From NCBI GenBank assembly GCA_947259605.1, contig CAMYMX010000020.1:1-16396 (forward strand): a DNA stretch of 16,396 nt, read 5' to 3'. Within the stretch, counting starts at the first letter, position 1; every line of letters starts with the position of its first letter. Position numbers and translations under genes: made by a program. Below are positions 1 to 6,730 of this stretch, piece after piece. The notes under the pieces were generated by a model, which saw only the letters and a program-made list of their open reading frames with translations, had not been told where the DNA came from and did no database searches. Origin of the DNA: an uncultured Polyangiaceae bacterium (GTDB taxonomy: Bacteria > Myxococcota_A > Polyangia > Polyangiales > Houyiibacteriaceae).

Positions 1-1
1 C

Positions 2-715
2 GACTCCGACATCTACGTCGATCAACTCTACCAAGGCGCACCGCAAAACGGCGCGACCCTCCTGGTGTCCCGTGTGTCGCGATACGTCGTCGATCTCAAC
101 CGCGGGCCCGACGACGTCGACTCGGCTGCTGTGCCGAGGCATCCGAGGGGACGTCACCTTCCTGCACGCGGTGTGGTGTGGCGCGCAAGAACCGATGGGA
201 CGCCCCTGTTGCGGGCTCCACTCAGCATCGATCAGTTCAGCAGGAGGCTGGAGCTCTTCTACAATCCGTACCATGAAGCGCTTCGCGATATCGCGGCACA
301 GATAATCCGGGAGCACGGCCGTGTGCTGATCCTCGCGGCGCATTCGATGCCCTCGTCGGGCCGTCGGACCATTGGCGGAGGCAGGGTTCGCCGAGCGGAC
401 GTCGTGCCCGGGACGCGCGGCCGCTCGACTGCAGATGGGCGTATCATCGATCTAATCGATTCGCACTTCCGCGAAGCAGGTCTGAGCGTGAAACATGACG
501 ATCCGTATCGCGGTGGCTGGACGACATCGAGCTACGGAGCCCCCAAGCGCGGGCAGCACGCGGTCCAGATCGAGCTGAACCGCGCGCTCTACGTCGACGA
601 GCGCACCAGCGAAATCAAAAGAGAAGACTTCGCGCAGCTCCAGGCCGTGCTCGAACAGCTGGTCCGCAAGCTCGGCAAACTATTGCGGGGCTCCAGTCAG
701 TTCGCGACCGGTTGA
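2..715 (+). CDS. N-formylglutamate amidohydrolase family protein, 5'-truncated by the window edge
   Basis: This family hydrolyses N-formyl-glutamate (last step of one histidine-degradation route) or related N-formyl/N-carbamoyl amino acids. The frame is open from base 2 to a TGA at 713-715, so the true start lies upstream; the first internal ATG/GTG codons are not good starts because conserved sequence precedes them. Visible family hallmarks are SRYVVDLNR near the left edge, a central histidine segment LILAAHSMPS, an acidic/GT-rich stretch (RRADVVPGTRGRST), and a C-terminal block reading DPYRGGWTTSSYGAP followed by HAVQIELNRALYVDE, which is highly typical. About 50 N-terminal residues appear to be missing compared with the usual length of roughly 270-290. 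No hut genes are visible beside it, so a role in histidine degradation is not established. Its 3' end overlaps the convergent minus-strand gene by 19 nt. Family assignment is confident, exact substrate is not. Confidence 0.85.
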   Translation, partial: DSDIYVDQLYQGAPQNGATLLVSRVSRYVVDLNRGPDDVDSAAVPRHPRGRHLPARGVVWRARTDGTPLLRAPLSIDQFSRRLELFYNPYHEALRDIAAQIIREHGRVLILAAHSMPSSGRRTIGGGRVRRADVVPGTRGRSTADGRIIDLIDSHFREAGLSVKHDDPYRGGWTTSSYGAPKRGQHAVQIELNRALYVDERTSEIKREDFAQLQAVLEQLVRKLGKLLRGSSQFATG

Positions 716-954
716 TCGACCACACCCGATTCGCTCGAGCGGACCTCCAGCCGATAGCGGCTGTTTGCCGTCTGCAGGTAGTAGGTATCCTGCCCGCAAA
801 GCTGGAGCACGCGCTTCACTGGAGTCGTGACGTACTCGTGCAGGCCATCGGCGAACTCGATGACGACGACGGAGCCTTTGCGCGGAGGTCGCAGTAGACG
901 CCCGACGACAGCTCGACTCGACTTGCGGCCTACTTTGCGAAGGACGACTTCCAC
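697..954 (-). CDS. Small conserved-looking hypothetical protein (85 aa)
   Basis: I do not recognise a named family. The 85-aa product begins with a basic, hydrophilic segment (K/R-rich, residues 6-28) and continues into a run of short beta-like stretches (VVVIEFADGLHEYVTTPVKR, then a segment ending TYYLQTANSRYRLEV), suggesting a small beta-barrel (SH3-like) domain; this fold is inference. There is no signal peptide or membrane segment. The start is a GTG at 954-952 because an in-frame stop (TAG) lies four codons upstream; no clear Shine-Dalgarno precedes it. Third-codon positions are mostly G or C, as in its neighbours, which supports real coding. It converges on the amidohydrolase gene with a 19-nt tail overlap and diverges from the sigma factor gene across about 230 bp. 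Confidence 0.6.
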   Translation of the reverse strand: MEVVLRKVGRKSSRAVVGRLLRPPRKGSVVVIEFADGLHEYVTTPVKRVLQLCGQDTYYLQTANSRYRLEVRSSESGVVDQPVAN

Positions 955-1183
955 GCATCGAAACTAGCATAATTGGCTTCTTGGGCAAAGTAGACACGGA
1001 AAAATCCAGCCTTTTTGCGCATCCGCGAGAATTGCGCCTCCAGCGCAAACTGCGCGCAGCCTGCCGCGGCGATCAGGCTGCCGCATGTGGCGAAACGCCG
1101 CGGTACTGGCGGCAAGGCGTCGATTTTTGCCCTGCTTTTCACGAAGTCCGCAGTCGGCACGGTTACTGCATCGGCCGTGTCGC
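955..1183. other. Divergent intergenic region between the small hypothetical gene and the sigma factor gene
   Basis: About 229 bp separate two divergent starts, so promoters for both should lie here. The left third (about 955-1015) is AT-richer than the surroundings (for example CTAGCATAATTGG and GGAAAAATCC), as expected for a promoter region. I could not identify a hexamer pair with good spacing on either strand. A short minus-strand reading frame crosses it (1160 to 930), but it has a weak start and no recognisable product. No terminator-like hairpin with a T-tract is present. Confidence 0.4.
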
Positions 1184-1993
1184 ATGTCGACGATCATCAC
1201 GGCAACGGCTCTGGACCGATACCGCGCCTCGCTCAAGCGGGTCGAGATCCTTGATGCTGAAACCGAACGGGAGCTTGCCCAGAGCTGGACAGAAGGCAAC
1301 GAAGCTGCTGGCGTTCAGTTGATCGAATCGAGCCTGCCGTTCGTGATCGCGATCGCACGCGAGTATCGGCGCTGGGGAGTGCCGCTCGAGGATCTCGTTC
1401 AGCAGGGCAACCTCGGGCTTCTCAAGGCGGCGTCGAAATTCGATCCGGAAAAGAAGTGCCGGCTGATCACCTACGCGGCGTATTGGATCCGTGCCGAGAT
1501 TCGCGACTACGTCGTCCGTTCATACCGGATCGTCCGGCTCGGAACGACCCGAACCGAGCGGCGCGCGATGCGGGCGTTCAGGCGGAAGTCGGTCGAGTCC
1601 CCGCAGGCGCTGGCGGAAGAAAGCGGGATGCCCCTCACACGCGCAAAACAGCTGTGGCCTCTGCTGGCCCGGGGCGACCTTTCTCTCGACGCGAGCGTGA
1701 CCGATGCGCCCACCGCCATGGAGCGCATGAGTTACAAGCAGCCGACACCGGAAGAGTCGGTTGCCCGCTCAGAAACGGTCCACCACGTGCGTGCGGCCCT
1801 CGACTCAGCGATGCAGAGCTTGACCGAGCGCGAGCAGCGAATCGTCGAAGCGCGCATCCTATCGGACGAGCCCTGCACTTTGGAGGCCCTCGGACGGGAA
1901 ATGGGCGTCAGCAAAGAGCGAGTACGCCAGCTCGAGGTCAGGGCCCGCCAAAAGCTGCGCGAACGCCTGGAACACCTGCGACCCGCCGCTTGA
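1184..1993 (+). CDS. RpoH-like alternative sigma factor (group 3 sigma-70 family)
   Basis: The protein directs RNA polymerase core to alternative promoters, in this family usually heat-shock or developmental ones. It has 269 aa, slightly short for RpoH (about 285). Region 2 is plain: FVIAIAREYRRWG at 53-65, DLVQQGNLGLLKAASKFDP at 70-88 (core binding), and WIRAEIRDYVVRSYRIVRLG at 101-120 (the -10 recognition helix, with the WIRAEI typical of sigma-32). Region 4.2 is a helix-turn-helix near 232-262 (TLEALGREMGVSKERVRQLE). Region 1.1 is absent, as expected for this class. The usual RpoH box (QRKLFFNLR) is replaced by a degenerate basic stretch at 125-136. I chose the ATG at 1184 because homology starts there; an upstream in-frame ATG at 1085 would add an arginine-rich, unconserved tail. 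No Shine-Dalgarno is obvious. Myxobacterial SigB/SigC-type factors are the likely relatives. Sigma class confident, exact subgroup less so. Confidence 0.85.
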   Translation: MSTIITATALDRYRASLKRVEILDAETERELAQSWTEGNEAAGVQLIESSLPFVIAIAREYRRWGVPLEDLVQQGNLGLLKAASKFDPEKKCRLITYAAYWIRAEIRDYVVRSYRIVRLGTTRTERRAMRAFRRKSVESPQALAEESGMPLTRAKQLWPLLARGDLSLDASVTDAPTAMERMSYKQPTPEESVARSETVHHVRAALDSAMQSLTEREQRIVEARILSDEPCTLEALGREMGVSKERVRQLEVRARQKLRERLEHLRPAA

Positions 1994-2022
1994 GCTGACG
2001 TGCAGCTCGCTTGACTCAGCGG
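1986..2022 (+). terminator. Possible hairpin after the sigma factor gene
   Basis: Two nested pairings are visible at the stop codon: GAGCTG (1992-1997) with CAGCTC (2003-2008) around a 5-nt loop, and alternatively CCGCT (1986-1990) plus GAG with CTC plus AGCGG (2015-2022). They compete for the GAG segment. No T-tract follows, so this is not a classical intrinsic terminator. It could act with Rho, stabilise the 3' end, or be chance in GC-rich DNA. Confidence 0.25.
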
Positions 2023-2047
2023 GACATCAGACGCATTTTCGGCTCGT

Positions 2048-3190
2048 ATGCTTGGCCTCCGTCGTGGTTCTTCCTTTCTTCCGTGCCTGGTGACGGCCCT
2101 TTGCATCTCGAGTCTCCCGGGCTGCAAACGTGATCTCGGCGAGTGCAACCTCGATGGACAGACTCCGGACGGGCGCCCCATCGACGGCCCAGCCGCCTTC
2201 GACATCGCGTATCGCGAGACCGACGGCCTGCCCATGTACGAGGGGCAAGCCATCGTGCAATCCACCTGCGGCGATGGCGCCTTTTGTCATGCGCCGGCTG
2301 CGGTTGGAGGAGACCGCTTCGGGACGCCCGCCGGACTCAACTTCGATGTGGACCTCGCTTGCATCGACCCGTCGCAGGACTCGACCTGCGCGCAGCCGAT
2401 CGACGGTTGCGAGGGCGGTCAATCCCGCACGCCGTACTGCGAACGCCTGAAGGGCCTGCAGGACAATCAGAATCAGGTTCGAAACTGGGCCGAGGTCATG
2501 ATCCAAGAAATCCGCTCGGGCACGATGCCTCCTGGTGCCGCTGGTCGAAGCGTACGGAACACCATCCCATGGGTTCGCAAGTCCGATGGCGGACAGCTGC
2601 CGTCAATCGATTCGAGCGAAGGGCAGGAGATCGTTCGCAACTGGTTCGCGTGTCAGGCGCCCGCGATTGCCCGGACGGAGACTCCGCCCTCCGCGGCGCT
2701 CGAGCTCGAGCCCTGTGAAAGCGTCGACCAAGAGATCTGTGTGTATGGCGGTCCGGGCGATCTTCCCGATCCGATCTGGAGTGACATCTACTTCGGTATC
2801 ATGTTCACCGACTGCGTCATCTGCCACGGGCCGAGCAACGACAACACCGACCAAAATTTGAACAACCCCCTCGACGGCAACATTCCAGGTGGCGCCAGCC
2901 CCACGGGTCTTGCCGCCCTGAATCTAACCGGGACCGATACGGCGGACACGACCAACTGGCCGGCCGATTCCTGGTCGGCGGTGGTCAATGCGCTAGCCGC
3001 CGACCCGGGTGACTGCGCGGGGCAGGGTACGCTCGTGATTCCATTCGATCCGGACGGGTCCATCATGATTCAAAAGATGCGCAACGTGCAGACCTGTGGC
3101 GACCGCATGCCGCAGGGTGGCTCGATCAGCGAAGCCCGGATTCAGGTCGTCGAAGAATGGATCAACCAGGGCGCGCTAAACAACGAGTGA
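2048..3190 (+). CDS. Outer-envelope lipoprotein with two tandem cytochrome c-like modules
   Basis: This is a predicted lipoprotein of 380 aa. The N-terminus has basic residues, a hydrophobic segment and a lipobox LPGC with lipid-carrying Cys26. Two modules follow, each with a candidate heme-attachment site and a later methionine that could be the axial ligand. Module 1 has C74-x5-C80-H81 and MPPG at Met160. Module 2 has a standard CVICH at 256-260 and MPQGG at Met354. CX5CH is not the canonical CXXCH, so covalent heme in module 1 is uncertain. The linker after the first site has several extra cysteines (for example IDGCEGG and PYCERL), suggesting disulfides. Proteins of this organisation are common as surface or periplasmic lipoproteins in Myxococcota-type genomes; function is usually unknown, with electron transfer the natural inference. 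It is translationally coupled to the next lipoprotein gene. The ATG start has no clear Shine-Dalgarno but fits the signal peptide. Confidence 0.75.
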   Translation: MLGLRRGSSFLPCLVTALCISSLPGCKRDLGECNLDGQTPDGRPIDGPAAFDIAYRETDGLPMYEGQAIVQSTCGDGAFCHAPAAVGGDRFGTPAGLNFDVDLACIDPSQDSTCAQPIDGCEGGQSRTPYCERLKGLQDNQNQVRNWAEVMIQEIRSGTMPPGAAGRSVRNTIPWVRKSDGGQLPSIDSSEGQEIVRNWFACQAPAIARTETPPSAALELEPCESVDQEICVYGGPGDLPDPIWSDIYFGIMFTDCVICHGPSNDNTDQNLNNPLDGNIPGGASPTGLAALNLTGTDTADTTNWPADSWSAVVNALAADPGDCAGQGTLVIPFDPDGSIMIQKMRNVQTCGDRMPQGGSISEARIQVVEEWINQGALNNE

Positions 3191-3999
3191 CACGTGCGTG
3201 TCTCGCCGCGTTGCTCCTGCTCTCGCTGACCGCAGTGGGCTGTAAGTCGGCCCCGGCCTGTCCTGTCCAAATGCGCACCGATGCAGGGAAGGCGCTTCAC
3301 GACCACCGGAATCAACAAGCTGGCTGGCAAGCGATCAAAGCCGAAGCCCGAGTGACGCAATGGGCGCGCGACGGGCGAATTCGAGGCACAGTTTTCATGT
3401 TCCTGGAGCGACCGAACCGGGTTCGTTTCGACGTGATGACGCAGGTTGGGCCGGCTGCCGTGTTGACCAGCGACGGAGAGACTTTCCAGCTGAGCGATTT
3501 GCGGGAGGGGGCGTTTGTGCACGGGCCGACGTGCCCTGAGAACATCGCTCGCCTGTTGGGGATTTCGGTCGACGCCGAGAATGTGCTTCGTCTTTTGACC
3601 GGCGACACGCCCGTCATCGAAGCGACCGGGCAGTCCATGGAGTGCCGCGACGGGCGCTATGTCGTGACCCTCGTGGCCGCCGACGGGACAACGCAAGAAG
3701 TCTCGTTTTCCGTAGCCGGGGACGATCTCGACAAGACGCCGGCCGAGCAACGACTCACCCTTCGACGCTCTGTCGAACGAGGTCCGAACGGCGACACCCG
3801 ATGGGAAGCGACCTACGACGAATACATCGACGTCGACGGCCAATCATTTCCAACCAAGGTGCGGTTCGTAGACCAGGTCAACAATGCCGATACCTCGGTT
3901 CGGGTGAAGTCGATTTCGCTGAACCCCGAGGTTCCAGACGGCGCGTTCCAACAAGCGCCGAGCCCAGGCATGTCGATTGAATTCGCGTCGTGCCCCTGA
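3187..3999 (+). CDS. LolA/LolB-like (DUF4292-type) lipoprotein
   Basis: This is a predicted 270-aa envelope lipoprotein. From the GTG at 3187 the protein begins MTRACLAALLLLSLTAVGC, a standard type II signal peptide with the lipidated Cys at residue 19. An ATG at 3157 would add ten residues that precede the signal and lie inside the previous gene; the GTG overlaps the preceding TGA by 4 nt (GTGA), which favours it. The mature part looks all-beta, with the pattern RGTVFMFLERPNRVRFDVMT, then SDGETFQLSDLREGAFVHG and a later LLGISVDAENVLRLLTGD. That layout matches the LolA/LolB-like fold of DUF4292, whose members bind lipid or lipoproteins. A second beta-sheet half covers residues of about 150-260 and ends with DGAFQQAP. 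Role at the outer membrane is inference from the fold and signal. Coupling to the cytochrome-like lipoprotein suggests a shared envelope function. Confidence 0.7.
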   Translation: MTRACLAALLLLSLTAVGCKSAPACPVQMRTDAGKALHDHRNQQAGWQAIKAEARVTQWARDGRIRGTVFMFLERPNRVRFDVMTQVGPAAVLTSDGETFQLSDLREGAFVHGPTCPENIARLLGISVDAENVLRLLTGDTPVIEATGQSMECRDGRYVVTLVAADGTTQEVSFSVAGDDLDKTPAEQRLTLRRSVERGPNGDTRWEATYDEYIDVDGQSFPTKVRFVDQVNNADTSVRVKSISLNPEVPDGAFQQAPSPGMSIEFASCP

Positions 4000-4039
4000 A
4001 ACGCATGGCATTTCTCCACTGGTGCTAAGGTAGCCCAGC

Positions 4040-5014
4040 ATGACGGAACCGCTGCTCAGCCTGCGCCACCTGGTTACGGCATTCGAGACGGACGAGGGCT
4101 ATTTAAGAGCCGTCGACGATGTCTCGTTCGACGTGTTTCCCGGGCAGACCCTCGGCATCGTGGGGGAGAGCGGTTGCGGGAAGAGCGTGACGTCCCTGTC
4201 GATCATGCGCCTCGTTCCAAGCCCGCCCGGTTTCATCGAAGGCGGTGAGGCGCTCTTCGACGGGCGGGACCTCTTGCGGCTGCCAGAAGCAGAGATGCGA
4301 AGCCTCCGAGGGAACGAGATTTCCATGATCTTTCAAGAACCGATGACCTCGCTCAATCCGGTGTACACGGTTGGATCGCAAATTGTGGAAGCGATTCGAC
4401 TTCACCGGAGTGTCAGCCGTGCTGCTGCGAGAGCCCGCGCAATCGAGCTCTTGGATCTCGTTGGAATCCCGGCACCCTCCCAGCGCATCGACTCGTATCC
4501 GCATACCCTATCGGGAGGTATGCGGCAGCGCGTGATGATCGCGATGGCCCTTGCCTGCGAACCTCGCCTCTTGATTGCGGATGAGCCCACCACCGCACTC
4601 GACGTTACGATTCAGGCGCAGATCCTCGACTTGCTACGCTCGCTTCAAAGTGACTTTGGCATGAGCATCATTTTCATCAGTCACGATCTCGGCGTGATGG
4701 CTGAGTTCGCGCAAGAGATTGCGGTCATGTACGCAGGTAAGATCGTCGAGCATGCGAAAACCGAGACTCTCTTTCAGACGCCCAAGCACCCCTACACACG
4801 AGGGTTGCTGCGCAGTCTCCCGAGCGTGCGCAATCGAGGGGAGCGTTTGCCGACCATTCGCGGAATGGTTCCCGACCTCCGCAAGCTACCGAGCGGTTGC
4901 CGTTTTCAGGACCGTTGCGACCTGGTGACGGAGGTCTGCCGGGTCGAGGAGCCGGCCTTGCAGCAGCTTGAACAATCCGAGGTTGCCTGCTTTCACGCCG
5001 AGGTGTCCGGGTGA
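4040..5014 (+). CDS. Peptide/nickel-type ABC transporter ATPase, DppD/OppD family
   Basis: This ATP-hydrolysing subunit powers an importer of di/oligopeptides or similar substrates at the cytoplasmic face of the inner membrane. It has 324 aa, the usual length. Walker A is GESGCGKS (42-49), the Q-loop Gln is at 99, the signature is LSGGMRQR (157-164), Walker B is LLIADEP (177-183) with catalytic Glu182, and the switch His is 215. The C-terminal oligopeptide-type tail carries C287-x5-C293-x6-C300-x16-C317, the four-cysteine pattern reported to hold a 4Fe-4S cluster in Dpp/Opp ATPases. A TAAGG motif at 4026-4030 gives good ribosome-binding spacing to the ATG. The gene overlaps the DppF-like partner by 4 nt. 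Permease (DppB/C) and binding-protein genes are not in the window, so substrate cannot be assigned. Confidence 0.92.
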   Translation: MTEPLLSLRHLVTAFETDEGYLRAVDDVSFDVFPGQTLGIVGESGCGKSVTSLSIMRLVPSPPGFIEGGEALFDGRDLLRLPEAEMRSLRGNEISMIFQEPMTSLNPVYTVGSQIVEAIRLHRSVSRAAARARAIELLDLVGIPAPSQRIDSYPHTLSGGMRQRVMIAMALACEPRLLIADEPTTALDVTIQAQILDLLRSLQSDFGMSIIFISHDLGVMAEFAQEIAVMYAGKIVEHAKTETLFQTPKHPYTRGLLRSLPSVRNRGERLPTIRGMVPDLRKLPSGCRFQDRCDLVTEVCRVEEPALQQLEQSEVACFHAEVSG

Positions 5015-5988
5015 GCGAGCAACCAATCGTTCGCGCTGAATCCTTGCGTAAGTCTTTCAGTGGCCCTTCGCGGGGCATCGGGCGTGGACGTGCCGAGCTT
5101 CGTGCGGTCGACGGCGTTAGCTTCGAGGTGATGCCCGGCGAGACTTTGGGGCTGGTCGGCGAATCGGGTTGTGGCAAGAGCACGCTCGGCCGTTTGCTCC
5201 TGCGACTCCAGGATCCGACTGGCGGGCGGATCTATTTCGAAGGGCGGGACATCACCCGTCTGTCGCAATCCGCATTTCGGCCTTTCCGCAGCAAGATGCA
5301 GATCATCTTTCAGGATCCGTACAGCTCGCTGAACCCACGCATGACCGTTCGCGCAGCGCTGTCCGAGGCACTGCGTGTGCATGGAAAGGTGAGCTCCGAA
5401 ACCGAGGAAGAGCAGCGCATCGCGGCCCTGCTCGAGCGCGTGGGCCTGCGACCCGAACACATGCGCCGCTACCCACACGAGTTTTCTGGCGGACAGCGGC
5501 AGCGGATCGGCATTGCGCGAGCGATCGCGGTGTCGCCGACCTTCATCGTGGCCGACGAACCGGTGAGTGCCCTGGACGTTTCGATTCAAGCGCAGATCGT
5601 CAACCTACTTCGTGATCTTCAAGACGAGCTCGGGCTGAGCTACCTCTTCATCGCACATGATCTGCACGTCGTGGAGCACGTGAGTCGTCGGGTCGCGGTC
5701 ATGTACCTCGGGCGTGTCGTCGAGCTTGCAACGTCGGAACAGATTTACGCGGGACCACGTCATCCCTACACCCAGGCCCTCCTGAGCGCGGCGCCCCAGC
5801 CCGACCCGACCGCCCGTCAACGTCGGCTCTTGCTCAAGGGCGACGTGCCCAGCCCCCTCGATCCGCCGACCGGCTGTGCGTTTCATCCCCGCTGTCCAAT
5901 TGCGCAAAAAGGACTTTGCGATCGCGAGGTTCCAGGGCTTCGGGCGATTGAGGCCGGGCACGAGGTCGCCTGCCACCTCGCGCAATAG
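5011..5988 (+). CDS. Peptide-type ABC transporter ATPase, DppF/OppF family
   Basis: This is the second nucleotide-binding subunit, which pairs with the upstream DppD-like protein to form the ATPase heterodimer of a peptide importer. It has 325 aa. It shows Walker A GESGCGKS (50-57), the signature FSGGQRQR (158-165), Walker B with ADEP at 181-184 (catalytic Glu183) and switch His216. QDPYSSLNPR (101-110) and HPYTQALL (251-258) are typical of OppF/DppF. The C-terminal tail has C289-x5-C295-x7-C303-x17-C321, a second candidate Fe-S binding set. The GTG start at 5011 overlaps the upstream TGA (GTGA), and GAGG at 5000-5003 lies 7 nt before it. Residues of about 18-30 form a small basic glycine-rich insertion before the core. 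Next downstream is a Crp/Fnr-type regulator 39 nt away, not a permease. Confidence 0.92.
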   Translation: MSEQPIVRAESLRKSFSGPSRGIGRGRAELRAVDGVSFEVMPGETLGLVGESGCGKSTLGRLLLRLQDPTGGRIYFEGRDITRLSQSAFRPFRSKMQIIFQDPYSSLNPRMTVRAALSEALRVHGKVSSETEEEQRIAALLERVGLRPEHMRRYPHEFSGGQRQRIGIARAIAVSPTFIVADEPVSALDVSIQAQIVNLLRDLQDELGLSYLFIAHDLHVVEHVSRRVAVMYLGRVVELATSEQIYAGPRHPYTQALLSAAPQPDPTARQRRLLLKGDVPSPLDPPTGCAFHPRCPIAQKGLCDREVPGLRAIEAGHEVACHLAQ

Positions 5989-6027
5989 CGGTTGCGACCC
6001 TTCGGCATCCTGGGGTAACCAGACCGG

Positions 6028-6681
6028 ATGGCTGCACCGGCCGATGATCTCCGCAAAGAAGGATACCGGCGCCGCTTCTCTGCGGGGGCGACGCTCTACT
6101 ACGCGGGAGCGCCGGCCACCGAGCTCTTTTTGATCGGCGAGGGCCGCGTACAGCTGTTCAAACGGGCGCGCGGGGTCGAGCGCAACATCGGCCTGTATGG
6201 GCCCGAGGAACTCGTCGGCGAGGAGGCGCTGCTCCCAGGGGCGCACCGCATGGCCACGGCGCAGGCCATCGAGGCGACGAGCGCCCTTGTTATCGAGAGT
6301 GACACGTTTCGGGCACTCGTGCGGCGCCGCCCGGAGCTTGGCGAGCGAGTCACTCAGCAGCTCGTACGTCGCCTGCAGCGAACCGAGGAGCAGCTCGACA
6401 ACTTCCTGGTTCCAGATCCCGCGATCCGCGTGCTGAACTCGCTCCTTCGAGCGGTCGACGACGGCGGCGACCGGTTGCTCGAGCTCTCACCACTCGAATT
6501 ATCCACCCGAACTGCATTAGCGCTCGATCAAGTCAAAGCTGTTATCGCTCAGCTGCGCGATCGCGGTTACCTCACGGTAGGTGATCAAACGATCACCATC
6601 GACCATCCCTCTGCACTTCGCCAGCTTCACGCGTTGCTCGCCCTGAAAGAGGACGTTCGGCATGGCCTGAGCTGTCGGTAA
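6028..6681 (+). CDS. Crp/Fnr-family transcriptional regulator
   Basis: This is a 217-aa cytoplasmic regulator. The N-terminal half is a cyclic-nucleotide-binding-type beta barrel: AGATLYYAGAPATELFLIGEGRVQLFKRA is its opening strands, followed by GPEELVGEEALLPGAHRMATAQA, the phosphate-binding-cassette region with an Arg. A dimerisation helix follows (about residues 95-130). The C-terminal winged helix-turn-helix runs through LELSPLELSTRTALALDQVKAVIAQLRDRGYLTV; the hit to a Crp-type wing is fair but its recognition helix lacks the usual SRETVSR-like sequence. No cysteine cluster of the FNR Fe-S type is present. The effector is unknown. GGGG at 6012-6015 is a weak and distant ribosome-binding candidate. 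It may be co-transcribed with the ATPases (39 nt gap), and its stop codon lies in a hairpin loop. Confidence 0.82.
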   Translation: MAAPADDLRKEGYRRRFSAGATLYYAGAPATELFLIGEGRVQLFKRARGVERNIGLYGPEELVGEEALLPGAHRMATAQAIEATSALVIESDTFRALVRRRPELGERVTQQLVRRLQRTEEQLDNFLVPDPAIRVLNSLLRAVDDGGDRLLELSPLELSTRTALALDQVKAVIAQLRDRGYLTVGDQTITIDHPSALRQLHALLALKEDVRHGLSCR

Positions 6682-6688
6682 ACCGACA
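6673..6688 (+). terminator. Hairpin overlapping the stop codon of the Crp/Fnr-type gene
   Basis: TGTCGG (6673-6678) pairs perfectly with CCGACA (6683-6688), leaving a TAAA loop that contains the stop codon TAA (6679-6681). A pyrimidine-rich CCCCTTCTT follows. The 6-bp stem is short and the tail is not a pure T-run, so it is at best a weak terminator, placed where one would expect the end of the transcription unit before the TPR lipoprotein gene. Confidence 0.4.
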
Positions 6689-6725
6689 CCCCTTCTTGAC
6701 CGGGCACCAAGCACTCAGTAGACCC

Positions 6726-6729
6726 AAGG
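6726..6729 (+). promoter_or_regulatory. Ribosome-binding candidate bearing on the start of the TPR lipoprotein gene
   Basis: AAGG sits just before two consecutive GTG codons (6731 and 6734). Spacing is 1 nt to the first and 4 nt to the second, so the second GTG may be the one used; the difference is a single residue. Confidence 0.35.
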
Positions 6730-6730
6730 C

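Noticed and set aside
930..1160. Minus-strand 76-codon frame across the divergent intergenic region
   Set aside because: It has a GTG start with no ribosome-binding site, overlaps the likely promoter region and the next minus-strand gene, and its product is not recognisable; its AT-rich part looks like promoter DNA.
1085..1183. Upstream extension of the sigma factor to an in-frame ATG at 1085
   Set aside because: The extra 33 residues are arginine-rich and unlike any sigma factor N-terminus; homology begins at the ATG at 1184.
3157..3186. ATG at 3157 as start of the LolA/LolB-like lipoprotein
   Set aside because: It would put ten extra residues before a complete signal peptide and increase the overlap with the previous gene to 34 nt; the GTG at 3187 with a GTGA overlap fits better.
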